A DNA stretch of 64,000 nucleotides from an uncultured Bacteroidota bacterium (lineage in GTDB: Bacteria; Bacteroidota; Bacteroidia; Chitinophagales; LD1), in NCBI GenBank assembly GCA_903861145.1, contig CAIOTH010000101.1, positions 1 through 64,000 of the forward strand. Reading direction: 5' to 3'. The translations under genes and the position numbers were made by a program. Of this stretch, positions 8,478-19,800 are shown one piece after another; the first letter of the stretch is position 1, and the number at the start of each line of letters is the position of its first letter. The notes beneath the pieces were generated by a model that worked only from the letters and a program-made list of their open reading frames with translations, was not told where the DNA came from and searched no databases.

Positions 8478-9980
8478 ATGAAAATATTAGCTGCTGAACA
8501 GATTCGTGCGTTAGACAAATACACCATTGAACACGAGCCGATTACTTCCATTGACCTGATGGAACGGGCCGCAGCTAAGTTTACCGAAGCAATTATGGAG
8601 GTTACAAGTGCTGCGGATAGCACGAGCCTTTTCTGTGGCATGGGTAATAATGGTGGCGATGGTTTGGCTGTGGCCAGAATGCTTTTAAATGCCGGTTACA
8701 AAGCCGTACAAGTATATGTGGTAGAGCATTCCCAAAATGGAAGCGCAGATTTTAACCTTAACCTTGAGCGCTTGAAAAATCTAACGCAGGTTAATATCAT
8801 ACAAAGCGAAGCAGATATACCGAAAATTGGCAAACAAGAGATTGTAATTGATGCCATTTTTGGCAGCGGATTATCGAGGCCCGTTGAAGGAATAGCAGCT
8901 GCTGTAATAAATACCATCAATAGTTCAGGCGCTTTGGTTTACTCGGTTGATGTGCCTTCGGGACTGTATTGCGATAAATTAAATGAGCCGACTGATGCTA
9001 TTATTGAGGCGACATATACTTACACTTTTCATGCTCCTAAGTTTACTTTTTTGTTAGCATCTAATAGTAAATGGGTTTCTGGTTTTGAGGTGTTAGATAT
9101 TGGATTATCAAATAATTATGTACCAGACGATGAAGTAAAATATGGGTATATAGACGATGCTTTTGTTTCAGGTATCTTTAAAAAACGTGACAAATTTTCG
9201 CATAAGGGTACCTATGGCCATGCGCTTATTTCGGCAGGCAGCTATGGTAAAATTGGGGCATCGGTTTTAGCCGTTGCCGCGGCTTTAAAAAGCGGGGCTG
9301 GTTTGGTAAGTGCTCATATCCCCAAATGTGGGTATGATATTATGCAGACTGCGAACCCTGAAGCCATGGTTATTGCTGATGAAGCTGAAAACGAATTAAC
9401 AGGGCTAACTGATTCTCCAAAGTTCTCAGCGATTGGTATCGGCCCCGGTATTGGCCAATCGGATAAAGTAGCCGACTTTTTTGAATCGGTTATGCGGCAT
9501 AATCCCAGGCCCATGGTAATTGATGCAGATGCACTTAACATCATCTCTAACTTTCATTATTTGCGTGATTTAATCTACCCGGGGTCAATACTAACACCTC
9601 ATCCCGGTGAGTTTAAACGATTGATGGGAGCCTGGGCAGATGATTTGACCAAGATTCAAAAGCAAATTGATTTCTCTACCCAACATAAGGTTGTAATTGT
9701 TTTAAAAGGTGCTAATACCTCAATTTCAACCCCTGATGGCAAGGTTTACTTTAACAGCACCGGCAATCCCGGCATGGCCAAGGGTGGTAGTGGAGATGTA
9801 TTGACCGGAATTATAACCTCGCTTTTAGCACAAGGGTATACTTCGGAGCAGGCCGCTATAATTGGTGTGTTTATTCATGGCCGGGCAGGCGACATTGCTG
9901 CTGAGGTACTAGGCCAAACGGGGATGACGGCAAGAGATATTATTCAGTTTTTGCCCGAGGCCTTTGCTGCTTTTGAGTAA
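8478..9980 (+). CDS. nnr: bifunctional NAD(P)H-hydrate epimerase / ADP-dependent dehydratase
   Basis: This 500-residue enzyme repairs hydrated NADH and NADPH. The N-terminal YjeF_N domain (about residues 1-210) carries GNNGGDG at 57-63 and interconverts the R and S epimers. The C-terminal ribokinase-like domain (about 230-500) has IGIGPGIGQS, DADALN, LTPHPGEF and KGGSGDVLTG, the dehydratase signature. Both halves look complete. A TATCTTCG stretch just before the start is a possible -7 box. The gene ends exactly one base before the stop of the convergent Nudix gene, so the two transcription units meet tail to tail. Confidence 0.95.
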   Translation: MKILAAEQIRALDKYTIEHEPITSIDLMERAAAKFTEAIMEVTSAADSTSLFCGMGNNGGDGLAVARMLLNAGYKAVQVYVVEHSQNGSADFNLNLERLKNLTQVNIIQSEADIPKIGKQEIVIDAIFGSGLSRPVEGIAAAVINTINSSGALVYSVDVPSGLYCDKLNEPTDAIIEATYTYTFHAPKFTFLLASNSKWVSGFEVLDIGLSNNYVPDDEVKYGYIDDAFVSGIFKKRDKFSHKGTYGHALISAGSYGKIGASVLAVAAALKSGAGLVSAHIPKCGYDIMQTANPEAMVIADEAENELTGLTDSPKFSAIGIGPGIGQSDKVADFFESVMRHNPRPMVIDADALNIISNFHYLRDLIYPGSILTPHPGEFKRLMGAWADDLTKIQKQIDFSTQHKVVIVLKGANTSISTPDGKVYFNSTGNPGMAKGGSGDVLTGIITSLLAQGYTSEQAAIIGVFIHGRAGDIAAEVLGQTGMTARDIIQFLPEAFAAFE

Positions 9981-10631
9981 CTAAATATTTTTAGAAGCCT
10001 CGGCAGCCTTTAAAGCATAAGATGCAAGCAAATCCCATATTAGCGGATAGCATGTTTCGCGATAGTCTTTAAGGTCGCTTTTTTTAACCCAACGCACTTC
10101 TTCAATATCTTCTTCCGTTTGTGGAGTAAGCTTGTTTTGCCCTGGCTTTGCTTTCATCTGGAACCAACTGGTTTCTTTTAAGCAATTACGGCCCTTAAGC
10201 TTATAGGCGTGGTAGGTGGTGCATGGCTTCTCGTTTACCGATTCGATTTTTACACCCGTTTCCTCTTCTACCTCGCGCATAGCGCCATCAATAATTCTTT
10301 CGTTTAACTCAATTTTCCCTTTGGCCATATCCCAACTACCGCGTCTGAATATTAAGAGCAGCTCATCATGTTCGTTGGTTACTATTCCACCTCCGGCAAT
10401 CACAATTTCGAGGTTTTCCAATATACCACACATGGTTTCGCCGGGCTTACAGCAGGCTACAAAAATATTGCCGTGAGTTTCTTTATCAAACAGAATAGAA
10501 GGGTTGGCAAGAAATTCCTTAATCTCTTTTCCCTCTGTTAAAATACGCGTAAAGTTTTTGTTTATTTGTGCCCTATCGCCCGATAAAAGGACGAACGAAT
10601 CATTATAGTAAATTTTATAATTGCAGTACAT
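9981..10631 (-). CDS. Nudix (MutT-like) hydrolase
   Basis: A 216-residue protein with a perfect Nudix box at residues 105-127, beginning GKIELNE and ending REVEEETGV. It should hydrolyse a nucleoside diphosphate-linked substrate with Mg2+. An N-terminal extension of about 75 residues precedes the Nudix fold, a type common in Bacteroidota. The substrate cannot be told. Its ATG directly abuts the ATG of pyrE on the other strand (shared sequence CATATG at 10629-10634), leaving no intergenic DNA, so its promoter must lie inside pyrE. The tail-to-tail contact with nnr is equally tight. Confidence 0.9.
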   Translation of the reverse strand: MYCNYKIYYNDSFVLLSGDRAQINKNFTRILTEGKEIKEFLANPSILFDKETHGNIFVACCKPGETMCGILENLEIVIAGGGIVTNEHDELLLIFRRGSWDMAKGKIELNERIIDGAMREVEEETGVKIESVNEKPCTTYHAYKLKGRNCLKETSWFQMKAKPGQNKLTPQTEEDIEEVRWVKKSDLKDYRETCYPLIWDLLASYALKAAEASKNI

Positions 10632-11273
10632 ATGATCTATAACAATGTAATTGCCCGTGAAGTTGCAGAGTATTTATTGGAAATTAAAGCGGTTGTGTTA
10701 AATCCTAGCAATCCTTTTACCTGGGCCAGTGGTTTAAAGAGCCCAATTTACTGCGATAACCGCAAAACTTTGTCGTACCCAAAGGTGCGTAATTTCATTA
10801 AAACCTCGTTTGTTGACATTATTGCCGATGAATATAAAGAGGCAGATGTAATAGCTGGGGTAGCCACAGCAGGCATACCTCATGGTGTATTGATTGCCGA
10901 CGTAATTAATAAGCCCTTTGTTTATGTACGGGATAAAGCCAAAGGCCATGGCCTTACTAATTTAATTGAAGGCAAAATTGAACAAGGGCAACGCGTAGTA
11001 GTTATTGAAGACCTTATTTCTACAGGTGGCAGCTCCCTAAAAGCAGTTGCTGCACTTAAAGAAGCGGGTACCGAGGTGCTTGGCCTTGGTGCTATTTTTA
11101 CCTACGGTTTTCAAAAGGCGGAAGATGCTTTTGCCGATGCAGATTGCAAATTTTTCACGCTATCCGATTATCCTACTTTGTTAGAAATGGCTGTAAAGCA
11201 TGACTATGTGAAGCCTGAGGAAAAAGAGACCTTGTTGAAATGGTATCAGAACCCGGAGGAGTGGGGGAAATAA
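10632..11273 (+). CDS. pyrE: orotate phosphoribosyltransferase
   Basis: PyrE condenses orotate with PRPP to give OMP in pyrimidine synthesis. The 213-residue protein carries the N-terminal signature FTWASGLKSPIYCDNR near residues 29-44 and the PRPP-binding loop VVVIEDLISTGGSS at 122-135. MIYN is the typical start of the family in this phylum, supporting ATG 10632. The start touches that of the divergent Nudix gene. No other pyr genes are nearby. Confidence 0.96.
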   Translation: MIYNNVIAREVAEYLLEIKAVVLNPSNPFTWASGLKSPIYCDNRKTLSYPKVRNFIKTSFVDIIADEYKEADVIAGVATAGIPHGVLIADVINKPFVYVRDKAKGHGLTNLIEGKIEQGQRVVVIEDLISTGGSSLKAVAALKEAGTEVLGLGAIFTYGFQKAEDAFADADCKFFTLSDYPTLLEMAVKHDYVKPEEKETLLKWYQNPEEWGK

Positions 11274-11583
11274 CGCCTTGAGACGTCCCAATAGAAGGTA
11301 TTTTATTTCTTCAACCAAATAATAATTGCCTTGAGAAACTTACGCGTAAAGACTATCTTAAAACTAACTTAATTGCTGTCATTGGTGCAGACCTCAATAC
11401 CGCACTCACGTTTAGGCGTTTGCGAAAATGGTAATCACCTTTCGATAAGGGATGACCAGGACGCATATTTTAAAATACTCATTCCTTTTTTAGAGGACGT
11501 TGACGGCGGGAAATTTAAAGCCTAACTTATTCGAAGATACTGTTGGTAACTAAACACTTTTTGTGCTTTAGTGTTATAATCCC
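11274..11583. other. intergenic region with a possible decayed transposase tail
   Basis: No intact gene is visible between pyrE and the M42 peptidase. A plus-strand frame ending near 11430 reads LKTNLIAVIGADLNTAL followed by FRRLRKW and a stop, which weakly recalls the C-termini of IS5-like transposases (GD-lN-lL--a--NfrkW). No terminal repeats or upstream transposase domain are present. It is at best a remnant. Confidence 0.2.
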
Positions 11584-11591
11584 TATTCTTG
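11560..11591 (+). promoter_or_regulatory. promoter of the M42 peptidase gene
   Basis: TTTG at 11560-11563 and TATTCTTG at 11584-11591 are separated by 20 nt, one mismatch from the Bacteroidota consensus. They end 30 nt before the ATG at 11622. Confidence 0.55.
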
Positions 11592-11621
11592 TGAACAAAT
11601 TATTAAATAAGCGTTACTACA

Positions 11622-12734
11622 ATGGCAACAAAAAAAGCTCCTGCAAAAAAGAAATCTCTTTTAACCGATGAGGATAAAAAGTTTTTCGAAGCATATATCA
11701 ATAATCCATCGCCCACAGGTTTTGAGGCTGCCGGACAAAAGCTTTGGTTAAGCTACATTAAACCGGCTATTGATAAACACGAAGTTGACAATTACGGCAC
11801 AGTATATGGTATCGTTAATCCCGGTGCAAAATTTAAGGTAGCCATTGAAGCGCACGCCGATGAAATTTCGTGGTTCGTTTCTTACATCACAGAGCAAGGG
11901 TTAATTTATGTAAAGCGTAATGGCGGGAGTGATCATCAAATAGCTCCATCAAAAAGAGTTTGGATACATACCCGCGATGGGAAAAAAATACCGGCAGTAT
12001 TTGGTTGGCCGGCAATACATACACGCCGCGAAGGGAAGGAGCAGACACCCGAAATGAAAAACATCTTTTTGGATTTGGGATGCACCAGCAAGAAAGAAGT
12101 GTTGGCCAAAGGGGTACATGTTGGTTGCGTAATAACTTACCAGGATGAATTTTTTGTTTTGAATGACCGTTACTTTGGTGGCCGCGCGTTAGACAATAGG
12201 GTAGGAGGCTTTATGATTGCCAAAGTAGCCCGCATGCTTAAGGATAACAAAAAGAAGTTGCCATTTGCATTATATATAGTTAACTCGGTGCAAGAAGAAG
12301 TTGGTTTACGTGGTGCAGAAATGATTGCTCATACAATACATCCTAACTGCGCTATTGTAACAGATGTTTGCCATGATACGACTACCCCTATGATTGATAA
12401 GATTATTGAGGGGGACTATAAAGCAGGCGATGGCCCGGTTTTAACCGTTGGCCCTGCGGTGCACAACAAGTTGTTAGACTTTGTAATTGATACCGCAAAA
12501 AAAGGAAAGATACCCTACCAAATAGATGCAGCCAGCCGCTCAACCGGTACTGATACTGATGCATTTGCTTACACTTCGGGTGGTATTCCTTCAGTTCTTA
12601 TTTCATTACCTCTCCGTTATATGCATACTACTGTTGAAATGGTAGCCATTGAAGACGTGGAAAACGTAATACGTTTAATTTACGATTCGTTATTGAAGTT
12701 GAGCCCGAACTTTAATTTTAAATACCTGGAGTAA
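11622..12734 (+). CDS. M42 family metallopeptidase (aminopeptidase)
   Basis: A 370-residue cytoplasmic dizinc peptidase of the M42 (glutamyl aminopeptidase/FrvX) family. Expected metal and catalytic residues are visible in AHADEISW, GRALDNRVGG, VQEEVGLRGA (general-base Glu), VTDVCHDT and YMHTTVEM. The first dozen residues (MATKKAPAKKKS) form a Lys/Ala-rich extension before the fold. It is a single-gene unit: its own promoter lies upstream and its stop codon sits inside a strong hairpin. The natural substrate is unknown; members of the family usually trim peptides or form large tetrahedral complexes. Confidence 0.9.
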   Translation: MATKKAPAKKKSLLTDEDKKFFEAYINNPSPTGFEAAGQKLWLSYIKPAIDKHEVDNYGTVYGIVNPGAKFKVAIEAHADEISWFVSYITEQGLIYVKRNGGSDHQIAPSKRVWIHTRDGKKIPAVFGWPAIHTRREGKEQTPEMKNIFLDLGCTSKKEVLAKGVHVGCVITYQDEFFVLNDRYFGGRALDNRVGGFMIAKVARMLKDNKKKLPFALYIVNSVQEEVGLRGAEMIAHTIHPNCAIVTDVCHDTTTPMIDKIIEGDYKAGDGPVLTVGPAVHNKLLDFVIDTAKKGKIPYQIDAASRSTGTDTDAFAYTSGGIPSVLISLPLRYMHTTVEMVAIEDVENVIRLIYDSLLKLSPNFNFKYLE

Positions 12735-12751
12735 TCCAGGTATTTAAAATT
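12714..12751. terminator. perfect 16-bp hairpin shared by the M42 and porP/sprF genes
   Basis: The left arm at 12714-12729 lies within the last codons of the peptidase gene, the 6-nt loop at 12730-12735 contains its stop codon, and the right arm is at 12736-12751. AT-rich outer bases (TATTTAAAATT) provide T-runs on both strands, so it could end both convergent genes. Confidence 0.65.
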
Positions 12752-12804
12752 CCTAAAACAGATTTAGTACCAGTTAAAAGCCTCTTTCTTTGATCGATCA
12801 ATCG

Positions 12805-13830
12805 TTATAAAAACGATTGGCTCTTAATATCTTTTTTACCGGCAACATCATAAATCTTGAAAGCAAGGGTTAATTCATGTGTCATTAGGCCTGAGGTGGT
12901 ACGCGCTAATTGTGAAATGCCAAAATCGTAGCTGTAAGCAAACGAGAAAATCTTGTAATCGTAACCGGCCTGCACTACAACGGCATCGGTTTGCTTATAC
13001 CAGCTGCCCAGTATAAGTTTACCTTTAGAGGCGTTGCTACCAAATTTATAAGCGAGTAATAAGCCACCAATAAACTGTTTAAATGGCCCCTGTATATCGT
13101 AAAGCACCACAGGAGTAAAATCGAGTTTATTGCCGATTACTTTAACCCCTAACTGCGCATTGAATCTAGCAGGAAGCCTTCCGCTGCCATTATCAAATGA
13201 CATATTAGGCTGGTTAACGTGGTAGCCCGATAGGCCTGCGAAAGCCTGTATTTTGCCGCTTTCGGGGGCGAAGTAATACATGAAGCCCAGGCCAACATCG
13301 GGAGCACCCTTTTTACCTGCTAAAGTTTCGCCGCTTGGTAATTGCGAGTTATAAGCGCCCAGTTGATATTGTTCATCAAAACTTTGACCGGTATTATCGA
13401 ATGTGTAGTTGATGTATCCGAAGTTAAGAGCGGCTGTTACACTATTGGCAGCATTCAGCTTTAATCCGTAACTAAGTGATAGCGTGGCGTTGGTGCGGTT
13501 AAAACCGCCCGATTTATCATCGGTTATATTCAACCCAAGGTCTAACCTCGATTTGCCGAATTCCTTTTTGGAACTATCGGCACTCTTACTGGTAAAAAAG
13601 ATTGGGTAAAGTACCGATACCGCATAGGTAGAATAGCCTTTGGCAATACTGGCCCATTGGTTGCGGTAGTTAAGGCTTATGCGGCAATCGTTGGTCAATC
13701 CCATCATGGCAGGATTAAGCGATAGCTGGTTGTTGAGGGGTTGCGAAAAACGGGTATCCTGTGCATTTACACAACCGGCTGCCAGTAAAAGCAACAATAA
13801 ACTCATCCTTATTTTAGCTATATATTTCAT
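12805..13830 (-). CDS. PorP/SprF family type IX secretion membrane protein
   Basis: A 341-residue outer-membrane beta-barrel with a signal peptide. It shows the family pattern: an N-terminal QDTRFSQPLNNQLSLNPAMM, LGLNITDDKSG in the middle, PDVGLGFMYY, and repeated amphipathic strands. In gliding Flavobacterium, SprF is required to secrete the giant adhesin SprB, and PorP/SprF homologues are commonly paired with proteins bearing type B sorting domains. Here the gene lies 52 nt downstream of such a giant protein on the same strand, so it is very likely its dedicated partner. The lipobox-like AAGCVNAQ near residue 20 suggests a lipoprotein alternative for the N-terminus. Confidence 0.9.
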   Translation of the reverse strand: MKYIAKIRMSLLLLLLAAGCVNAQDTRFSQPLNNQLSLNPAMMGLTNDCRISLNYRNQWASIAKGYSTYAVSVLYPIFFTSKSADSSKKEFGKSRLDLGLNITDDKSGGFNRTNATLSLSYGLKLNAANSVTAALNFGYINYTFDNTGQSFDEQYQLGAYNSQLPSGETLAGKKGAPDVGLGFMYYFAPESGKIQAFAGLSGYHVNQPNMSFDNGSGRLPARFNAQLGVKVIGNKLDFTPVVLYDIQGPFKQFIGGLLLAYKFGSNASKGKLILGSWYKQTDAVVVQAGYDYKIFSFAYSYDFGISQLARTTSGLMTHELTLAFKIYDVAGKKDIKSQSFL

Positions 13831-13882
13831 ACTATTTGGATTTTAATCGAACTTATAATTTTAAATAAAGTGGTTTAGTTTG

Positions 13883-16800
13883 TTATCTAACAAGGTTTAC
13901 AAGGCCTTTGGTATCAATTGTGGAGCCGTCATTTAGTTTGCCGTAAAGCTTGTAAACGTATGCATCAATCGGCGCTAATTGCCCTTTTAAATTAGTACCA
14001 TCCCAGCCTTCGTTAATATTCTTCGAATCGAATATCAACTCACCGTACCGGTTATAGATGGAGAATTCAAAAGTTTCAAAACCTCCGCCACGCACATATA
14101 GCACATCATTGTGCCCGTCGCCGTTAGGGGTAAATGCTGATGGAATCCACCAAGGCACCGCGTAATTGAAGACGTGAACCTCCATTGTATCCGTGTTCAT
14201 ACAACCATAAACGTTGGTTACTGTCAACACATAAATGGTGCTGCTATCAGGGCTGGCAACAGGGTCAAAAATGTTGGCGTTGTTTAACCCGGTTGAAGGG
14301 CTCCAAACATATTGAACACCACCGGTTCCGGTTAATTGAACGGAGCCACCGGTTTGGATGGTATCATCAGGGCCGGCGTTAGCGTTAGGCAATGGGTTAA
14401 CAATAACAGTTACATTATCCGATACTGGTGCACAGCCCGCCGTATCTGTTACAACTACAGTGTATGTAGTGGTTTGCGTAGGACTGGCAATTGGGTTTGG
14501 CGAAGTAACACTGCTTAAGCCAGTAGCCGGAGACCAGCTGTAAAACTGACCTTGAACAAGGCCGGCACCAATCTCTGTAGTGTCATTCAAACAAATCTGT
14601 ACATCAGGGCCTGCATTAGCAATTAAAGGGTCGCGCATGGTTACTATAACATAATCGGTGCTAATGCAACCGGTACCTGCTGCAGTAACTGTTACGCTAT
14701 ATGTTGTAATTGAGGCTGTAGGTGTAGCAAGTGGGTTTGGCACAAAGGGGTTATCCAGTGTGCTTGATGGGAACCATGAATAGGAAGCCCCTGGTGTAAG
14801 AGTATGGCCACCTAACGTCACATTTCTATTAGCACAAATGGTAGTATCTAAGCCCGCATTTGCGATAGGCAATGGGTTGACCGTGATAATTTGAGTAGCC
14901 GTTTGCGAACAGTGTGCATCAGAGATAGTAAACGTAACTGTTTTGGCTCCCGATGAATCATATAATACCCCACCCGGATTTTCGGAGGTTGAACCTGCCG
15001 GTAAGGCATTTTGCCCGAAATCCCAAACAAAAGCCCATGGTGCACCCGTACTTCCGGTATTGTTAAAGTTGATAGGAACATTGGCGCATTGAGGGGAGTT
15101 TGAAGTAAATGTTGCGGTTGGTGTTTGATAAATATTAATGGTGCCATTGGCCGTAGCGGTGCATAAAGTTGCATTGTCACTTATTGTCAATGTCACTGCA
15201 ACTATTCCAGCATTGGAGTAAATTACTCCTGATGGATTTTGCAATGAAGAAGTTGAAGGAGATGACCCGGTTCCTAAATTCCACGACCATGAAACCCCTG
15301 TTGAAGTACCGGTATTGGTAAAGTTAACAGGCAGGCCCGTACATTGTGGCGCTGTTGAAGTAAAGCTGGCCACCGGTGTATTATTGATGATAATTGTATC
15401 AATAGTTGTTTGTGAGCAGTGCGCATCTGATATGGTAAATGTAACTGCCTTGACGCCAGACGAATCGTACATCACACCGGTTGGATTTTGCGAAGAAGAA
15501 ACCGCAGGTAATGCATTTTGCCCAAAGTCCCATGCATAGGACCAATTAGCTCCTGTACTACCAGTATTTAGGAAATTAACCGGTGCGTTAGTGCACTGTG
15601 GTGCGCTTGACGTGAAAGTTGCCGTTGGGGTTTGATATATATTGATGGTACTATTAGCTATAGCAGTACACAACGTAGATGCATCTGTAATTGTAAGTGA
15701 TATCGCGTTAATGCCTGCTGAACTATAAATTACTCCAGATGGATTTTGCAAAGTAGAGGTTGATGGTAAAGCACCACTACCTAAATTCCATGACCATGTT
15801 ACCCCGGTAGAAGTTCCAGTATTGGTAAATCCAACTGGTAAGCCGGTGCATTGAGGTGCTGTTGAGGTAAAGCTTGCCACGGGTGTGTTACTAATTGTAA
15901 TAGTATCAATAGCTGTTTGCGAGCAATGAGCATCAGAAACTATAAGTGTTACCGACTTGGCACCCGATGAATCATACAACACACCACTTGGGTTTTGCGA
16001 TGAAGAAACGCCCGGTATCGCATTGGCACCAAAATCCCACGCATACGTCCAGTTGCTACCGGTGCTGCCTGTGTTATTGAAATTAACTGGCACATTTACA
16101 CACTGCGGCGCATTTGATGTGAACGAAGCCGTTGGTGTTTGGTAAATATTGATGGCGTTGCTTACTGTGCCGGTACATTGAGTTGATAAATCGGTTACGG
16201 TAAGGGTAACTATTGTAATGCCTGCCGCCGAATAAATTACACCGGATGGGTTTTGCGAAACCGACGTGCCCGGTGATGAATTGGTGCCAAAGTTCCAGGC
16301 CCATGATACACCCGAAGGAGTACCTGTGCTGGTAAAATCAACCGGTAGGCCAGAGCACTGTGGAGCAGTAGATGTAAAGCTTGCCACAGGTGAGCTGCCA
16401 ATTGTAATGGTATCGGTTACAGATTGGGCACAGCTGGCGTTTGAAATAGTAAAGGTAACAACCTTAGTGCCAGATGAATCATACAATACGCCACTTGGGT
16501 TTTGGGCCGAAGAAGCCGCAGGAATAGCATTGGCTCCAAAATCCCATGAATAAACCCAATTGCTGCCAGTGCTACCGGTATTTGTAAAGTTGATAGGCGC
16601 ACCCGCACATTGCGGAGCATTTGATGTGAATGAGGCCGTAGGCGTTTGATTAATAATAATAGTATTGGTTGTTGTAACTGCACACGCACTTGAAGTATCG
16701 CTTATTGTAAGCGATACAGACATAATACCGGCGTTAGCATATATTATGCCCGATGGGTATTGCAATGTGCTGGTTGCCGGTGTGGCTCCGGCTCCAAAGT

Positions 16801-19800
16801 TCCATAACCAGGTTACGCCGTTTGATGTGCCGGTATTTACAAAGTCTACAGGCAGGCCTGTGCACTTAGGTGCGTTAGAGGTAAACGTAGCAACCGGAGT
16901 GGTGAAGATATTGATGGTATCGGTTGAGGTCTGAGTACAATTCTGGTCAGAAATAGTGAAGGTTACCACTTTTGAACCTGAAGAAGTATACATAACACCG
17001 GTTGGGTTTTGAGTGGTTGAAACTGCCGGTGAGGCTCCTGGGCCAAAACTCCAGCCATATGACCAGTTACCACCGGTACTGCCGGTATTTGTAAAGTCAA
17101 TACCAATGCCTGCGCATTGAGGTGCGGTTGAAGTAAAGCTGGCAGTAGGCGTTTGATGAATTGCTATTGCGTTGGTAACTGTTACTGAGCAACCAGAACT
17201 TGTATCGGTTGTGGTAAGTGTTACGCTTTGTATTCCGGCAGTTGAGTAAACTACCCCTGAAGGATTCTGAACGGTATCAGTTGCAGGTGTTGCTCCGTTA
17301 CCAAAATTCCACAACCAGGTTACACCCGTTACGGTGCCGGTATTGTTGAAGTTAACCGGTAAGCCCGTGCATTGAGGTGCAGTTGAATTGAAACTGGCCG
17401 AAGGTGTTGGATTGATAACGATATTCTGCGCTGTGGTTTGAGTACAGTTCTGATCGGAAATAGTGAAGGTTACGATTTTAGTTCCTGATGAACTATATAA
17501 AACGCCACTTGGGTTTTCAGCAGAAGAAACTGCAGGGATTGCATTTTGCCCAAGGTTCCATGAATACGACCAGTTGTTGCCCGTGCTACCTGTATTAGTA
17601 AAGTTGATAGGCACTGTAGCACACTGTGGAGCGTTAGATGTAAACGATGCAGTTGGTGTTTGATGAATTACAAATGTATTAGATGCCGTTACTGAACAAC
17701 CCGAAGTGGTATCCGTGGCGGTAAGTGTAACCGTTTTAGAGCCTGCTGTTGAATAGATAACTCCAGTTACATTTTGAACAGTATCGGTTGCAGGTGTTGC
17801 TCCGGCTCCAAAATTCCACGACCAGGTAACATTTGTTGAAGAACCATTACCGGCAAAGTCAACCCCCAGGCCAGTACATTGTGGCGCTGTGGTAGTGAAG
17901 CCAGCTGTTGGCGTTGGATTGATAACAATGTTTTGAGTAGCTGACTGAGTACAGTTTTGATCAGAAATAATGAAAGTTACTGTCTTAGTTCCAGACGAAG
18001 AATATAGCACACCGCTTGGGTTTTGAGCCGATGAAATGGCCGGGTTAGCACCATCACCAAAGTCCCAATTGTAAGACCAATTACCGCCTGTGCTGCCTGT
18101 ATTTGTAAAATTAATTGGCACAGTTGAACACTGAGGTGCATTAGACGTAAACGATGCAACCGGACTTAAATGAATAACAATATTATTGGTAGCGGTTACC
18201 GAACAACCTGAACTAGTATCGGTTGTAGTTAAGGTAACTGTTTTCGTACCAGCGGTTGAATAAACAACGCCGGAAGGATTGGCAACGGTATCAGTAGCTG
18301 GCGTTGCACTGGCACCGAAGTTCCATGCATAACTAACACCAGTAGTAGTGCCGGTGTTTGTAAAGTTAACACCAAGCCCGGTACATTGAGGGGCTGTAGA
18401 GGTAAACGATGCAACCGGTGTTGGGTTAATTACAATTGACTGAGTACTTGTTTGCGTACAGAACTGGCTGGATATAGTAAAGGTTATAGTTTTTGTGCCC
18501 GACGAACTATACATAACCCCACCCGGATTTTCGGAAGAGGAGAAAGATGGTATAGCGCCCTGGCCTAAGTCCCATGCATAAGACCAATTACCGCCTGTAC
18601 TACCTGTATTTGTAAAGTTAATTGGTGAGGTAGAACATTGTGGTGCATTAGAAGTAAACGATGCAACCGGAGTAAGGTTAATGTTAATGTTATGCGTAAC
18701 GGTTGAGGTACAACCTGAACCAACATTTGTAACAACCAGGGTTATAGTTTTGCTACCCGAAGTTGAGTAAACAATGCCCGTTGGGTTTTGACTGGTACTA
18801 GTTGCCGGTGTTGCACCTGCACCAAAATCCCATGCATAGGTGACGCCGGTTGCCGTGCCGGTATTGGTAAAGTCGACATTTGCACCGGTACACTGTGGTG
18901 CTGTTGAAGTAAATGCAGCAACAGGTGTAGTATCAACTACAATGGTTTGCGTGCTTGTTTGGGTGCACCCCTGGCCCGATATTGTAAAGGTGACAGTCTT
19001 GCTTCCACTTGAGCCATACATTACGCCCGAAGGGCTTTCAGCACTTGAAATGGCCGGATTAGCATTCTGCCCGAAATTCCAGGTATATGCCCAGGTACCA
19101 CCCGTGCTACCGGTATTGGTAAAGTTTATACCCGATGTAGAACATTGCGGCGCATTAGTTGTGAAAGATGCTGTTGGGTTTTGATTTATGGTAATTGCAT
19201 GAGTTACACTATCCGCACAACCCGATGAATTATCGGTGGTAGTAAGTGCAACCAACTGTATGCCCGGAGTTGAATATGTAACCCCGGTTGGATTTTGGTT
19301 TGTAGAAATTGCAGGTGTTGCATTGGCACCAAAGTTCCATGCGTAGGTTACACCGGTTGTTGTACCTGTATTGGTGAAATCCACAGGAAGCGTAGTACAC
19401 TGCGGCGCCGTAGAAGCAAAAGAAGCAGTAGGTGTTGAATTAACTATAACGTTTTGTGTTGCAGTAATAACGCAATAGAAACCATTGGTAATTGAGAATG
19501 ACACAGTTTTTGTTCCTGAAGAAGCATAGGTTATTCCCGCCGGATTTTCTGTAGTTGATGTTGCAGGCGAAGCACCGGCACCAAGATCCCAGAAGTAGGT
19601 ATAATTTACACCCGAGCTGCCTGTATTGGTAAAATTAACCGGGGTATTACCACATACCGGTGAGGTTGAAGTGAACGTTGTAACCGGTATTGGGTTAATA
19701 GTGACAATGTGAATGATGGTATCGGCTATGTTACAATTGTTTGAGTAAACAATATGGGTTACAATTTTAGCGCCGGTGGTTGTGTATAATATGCCGGCCG

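Noticed and set aside
11290-11440. Possible transposase relic as an insertion sequence
   Set aside because: Only about 30 residues recall a transposase C-terminus; there are no terminal repeats, no target duplication and no upstream domain.
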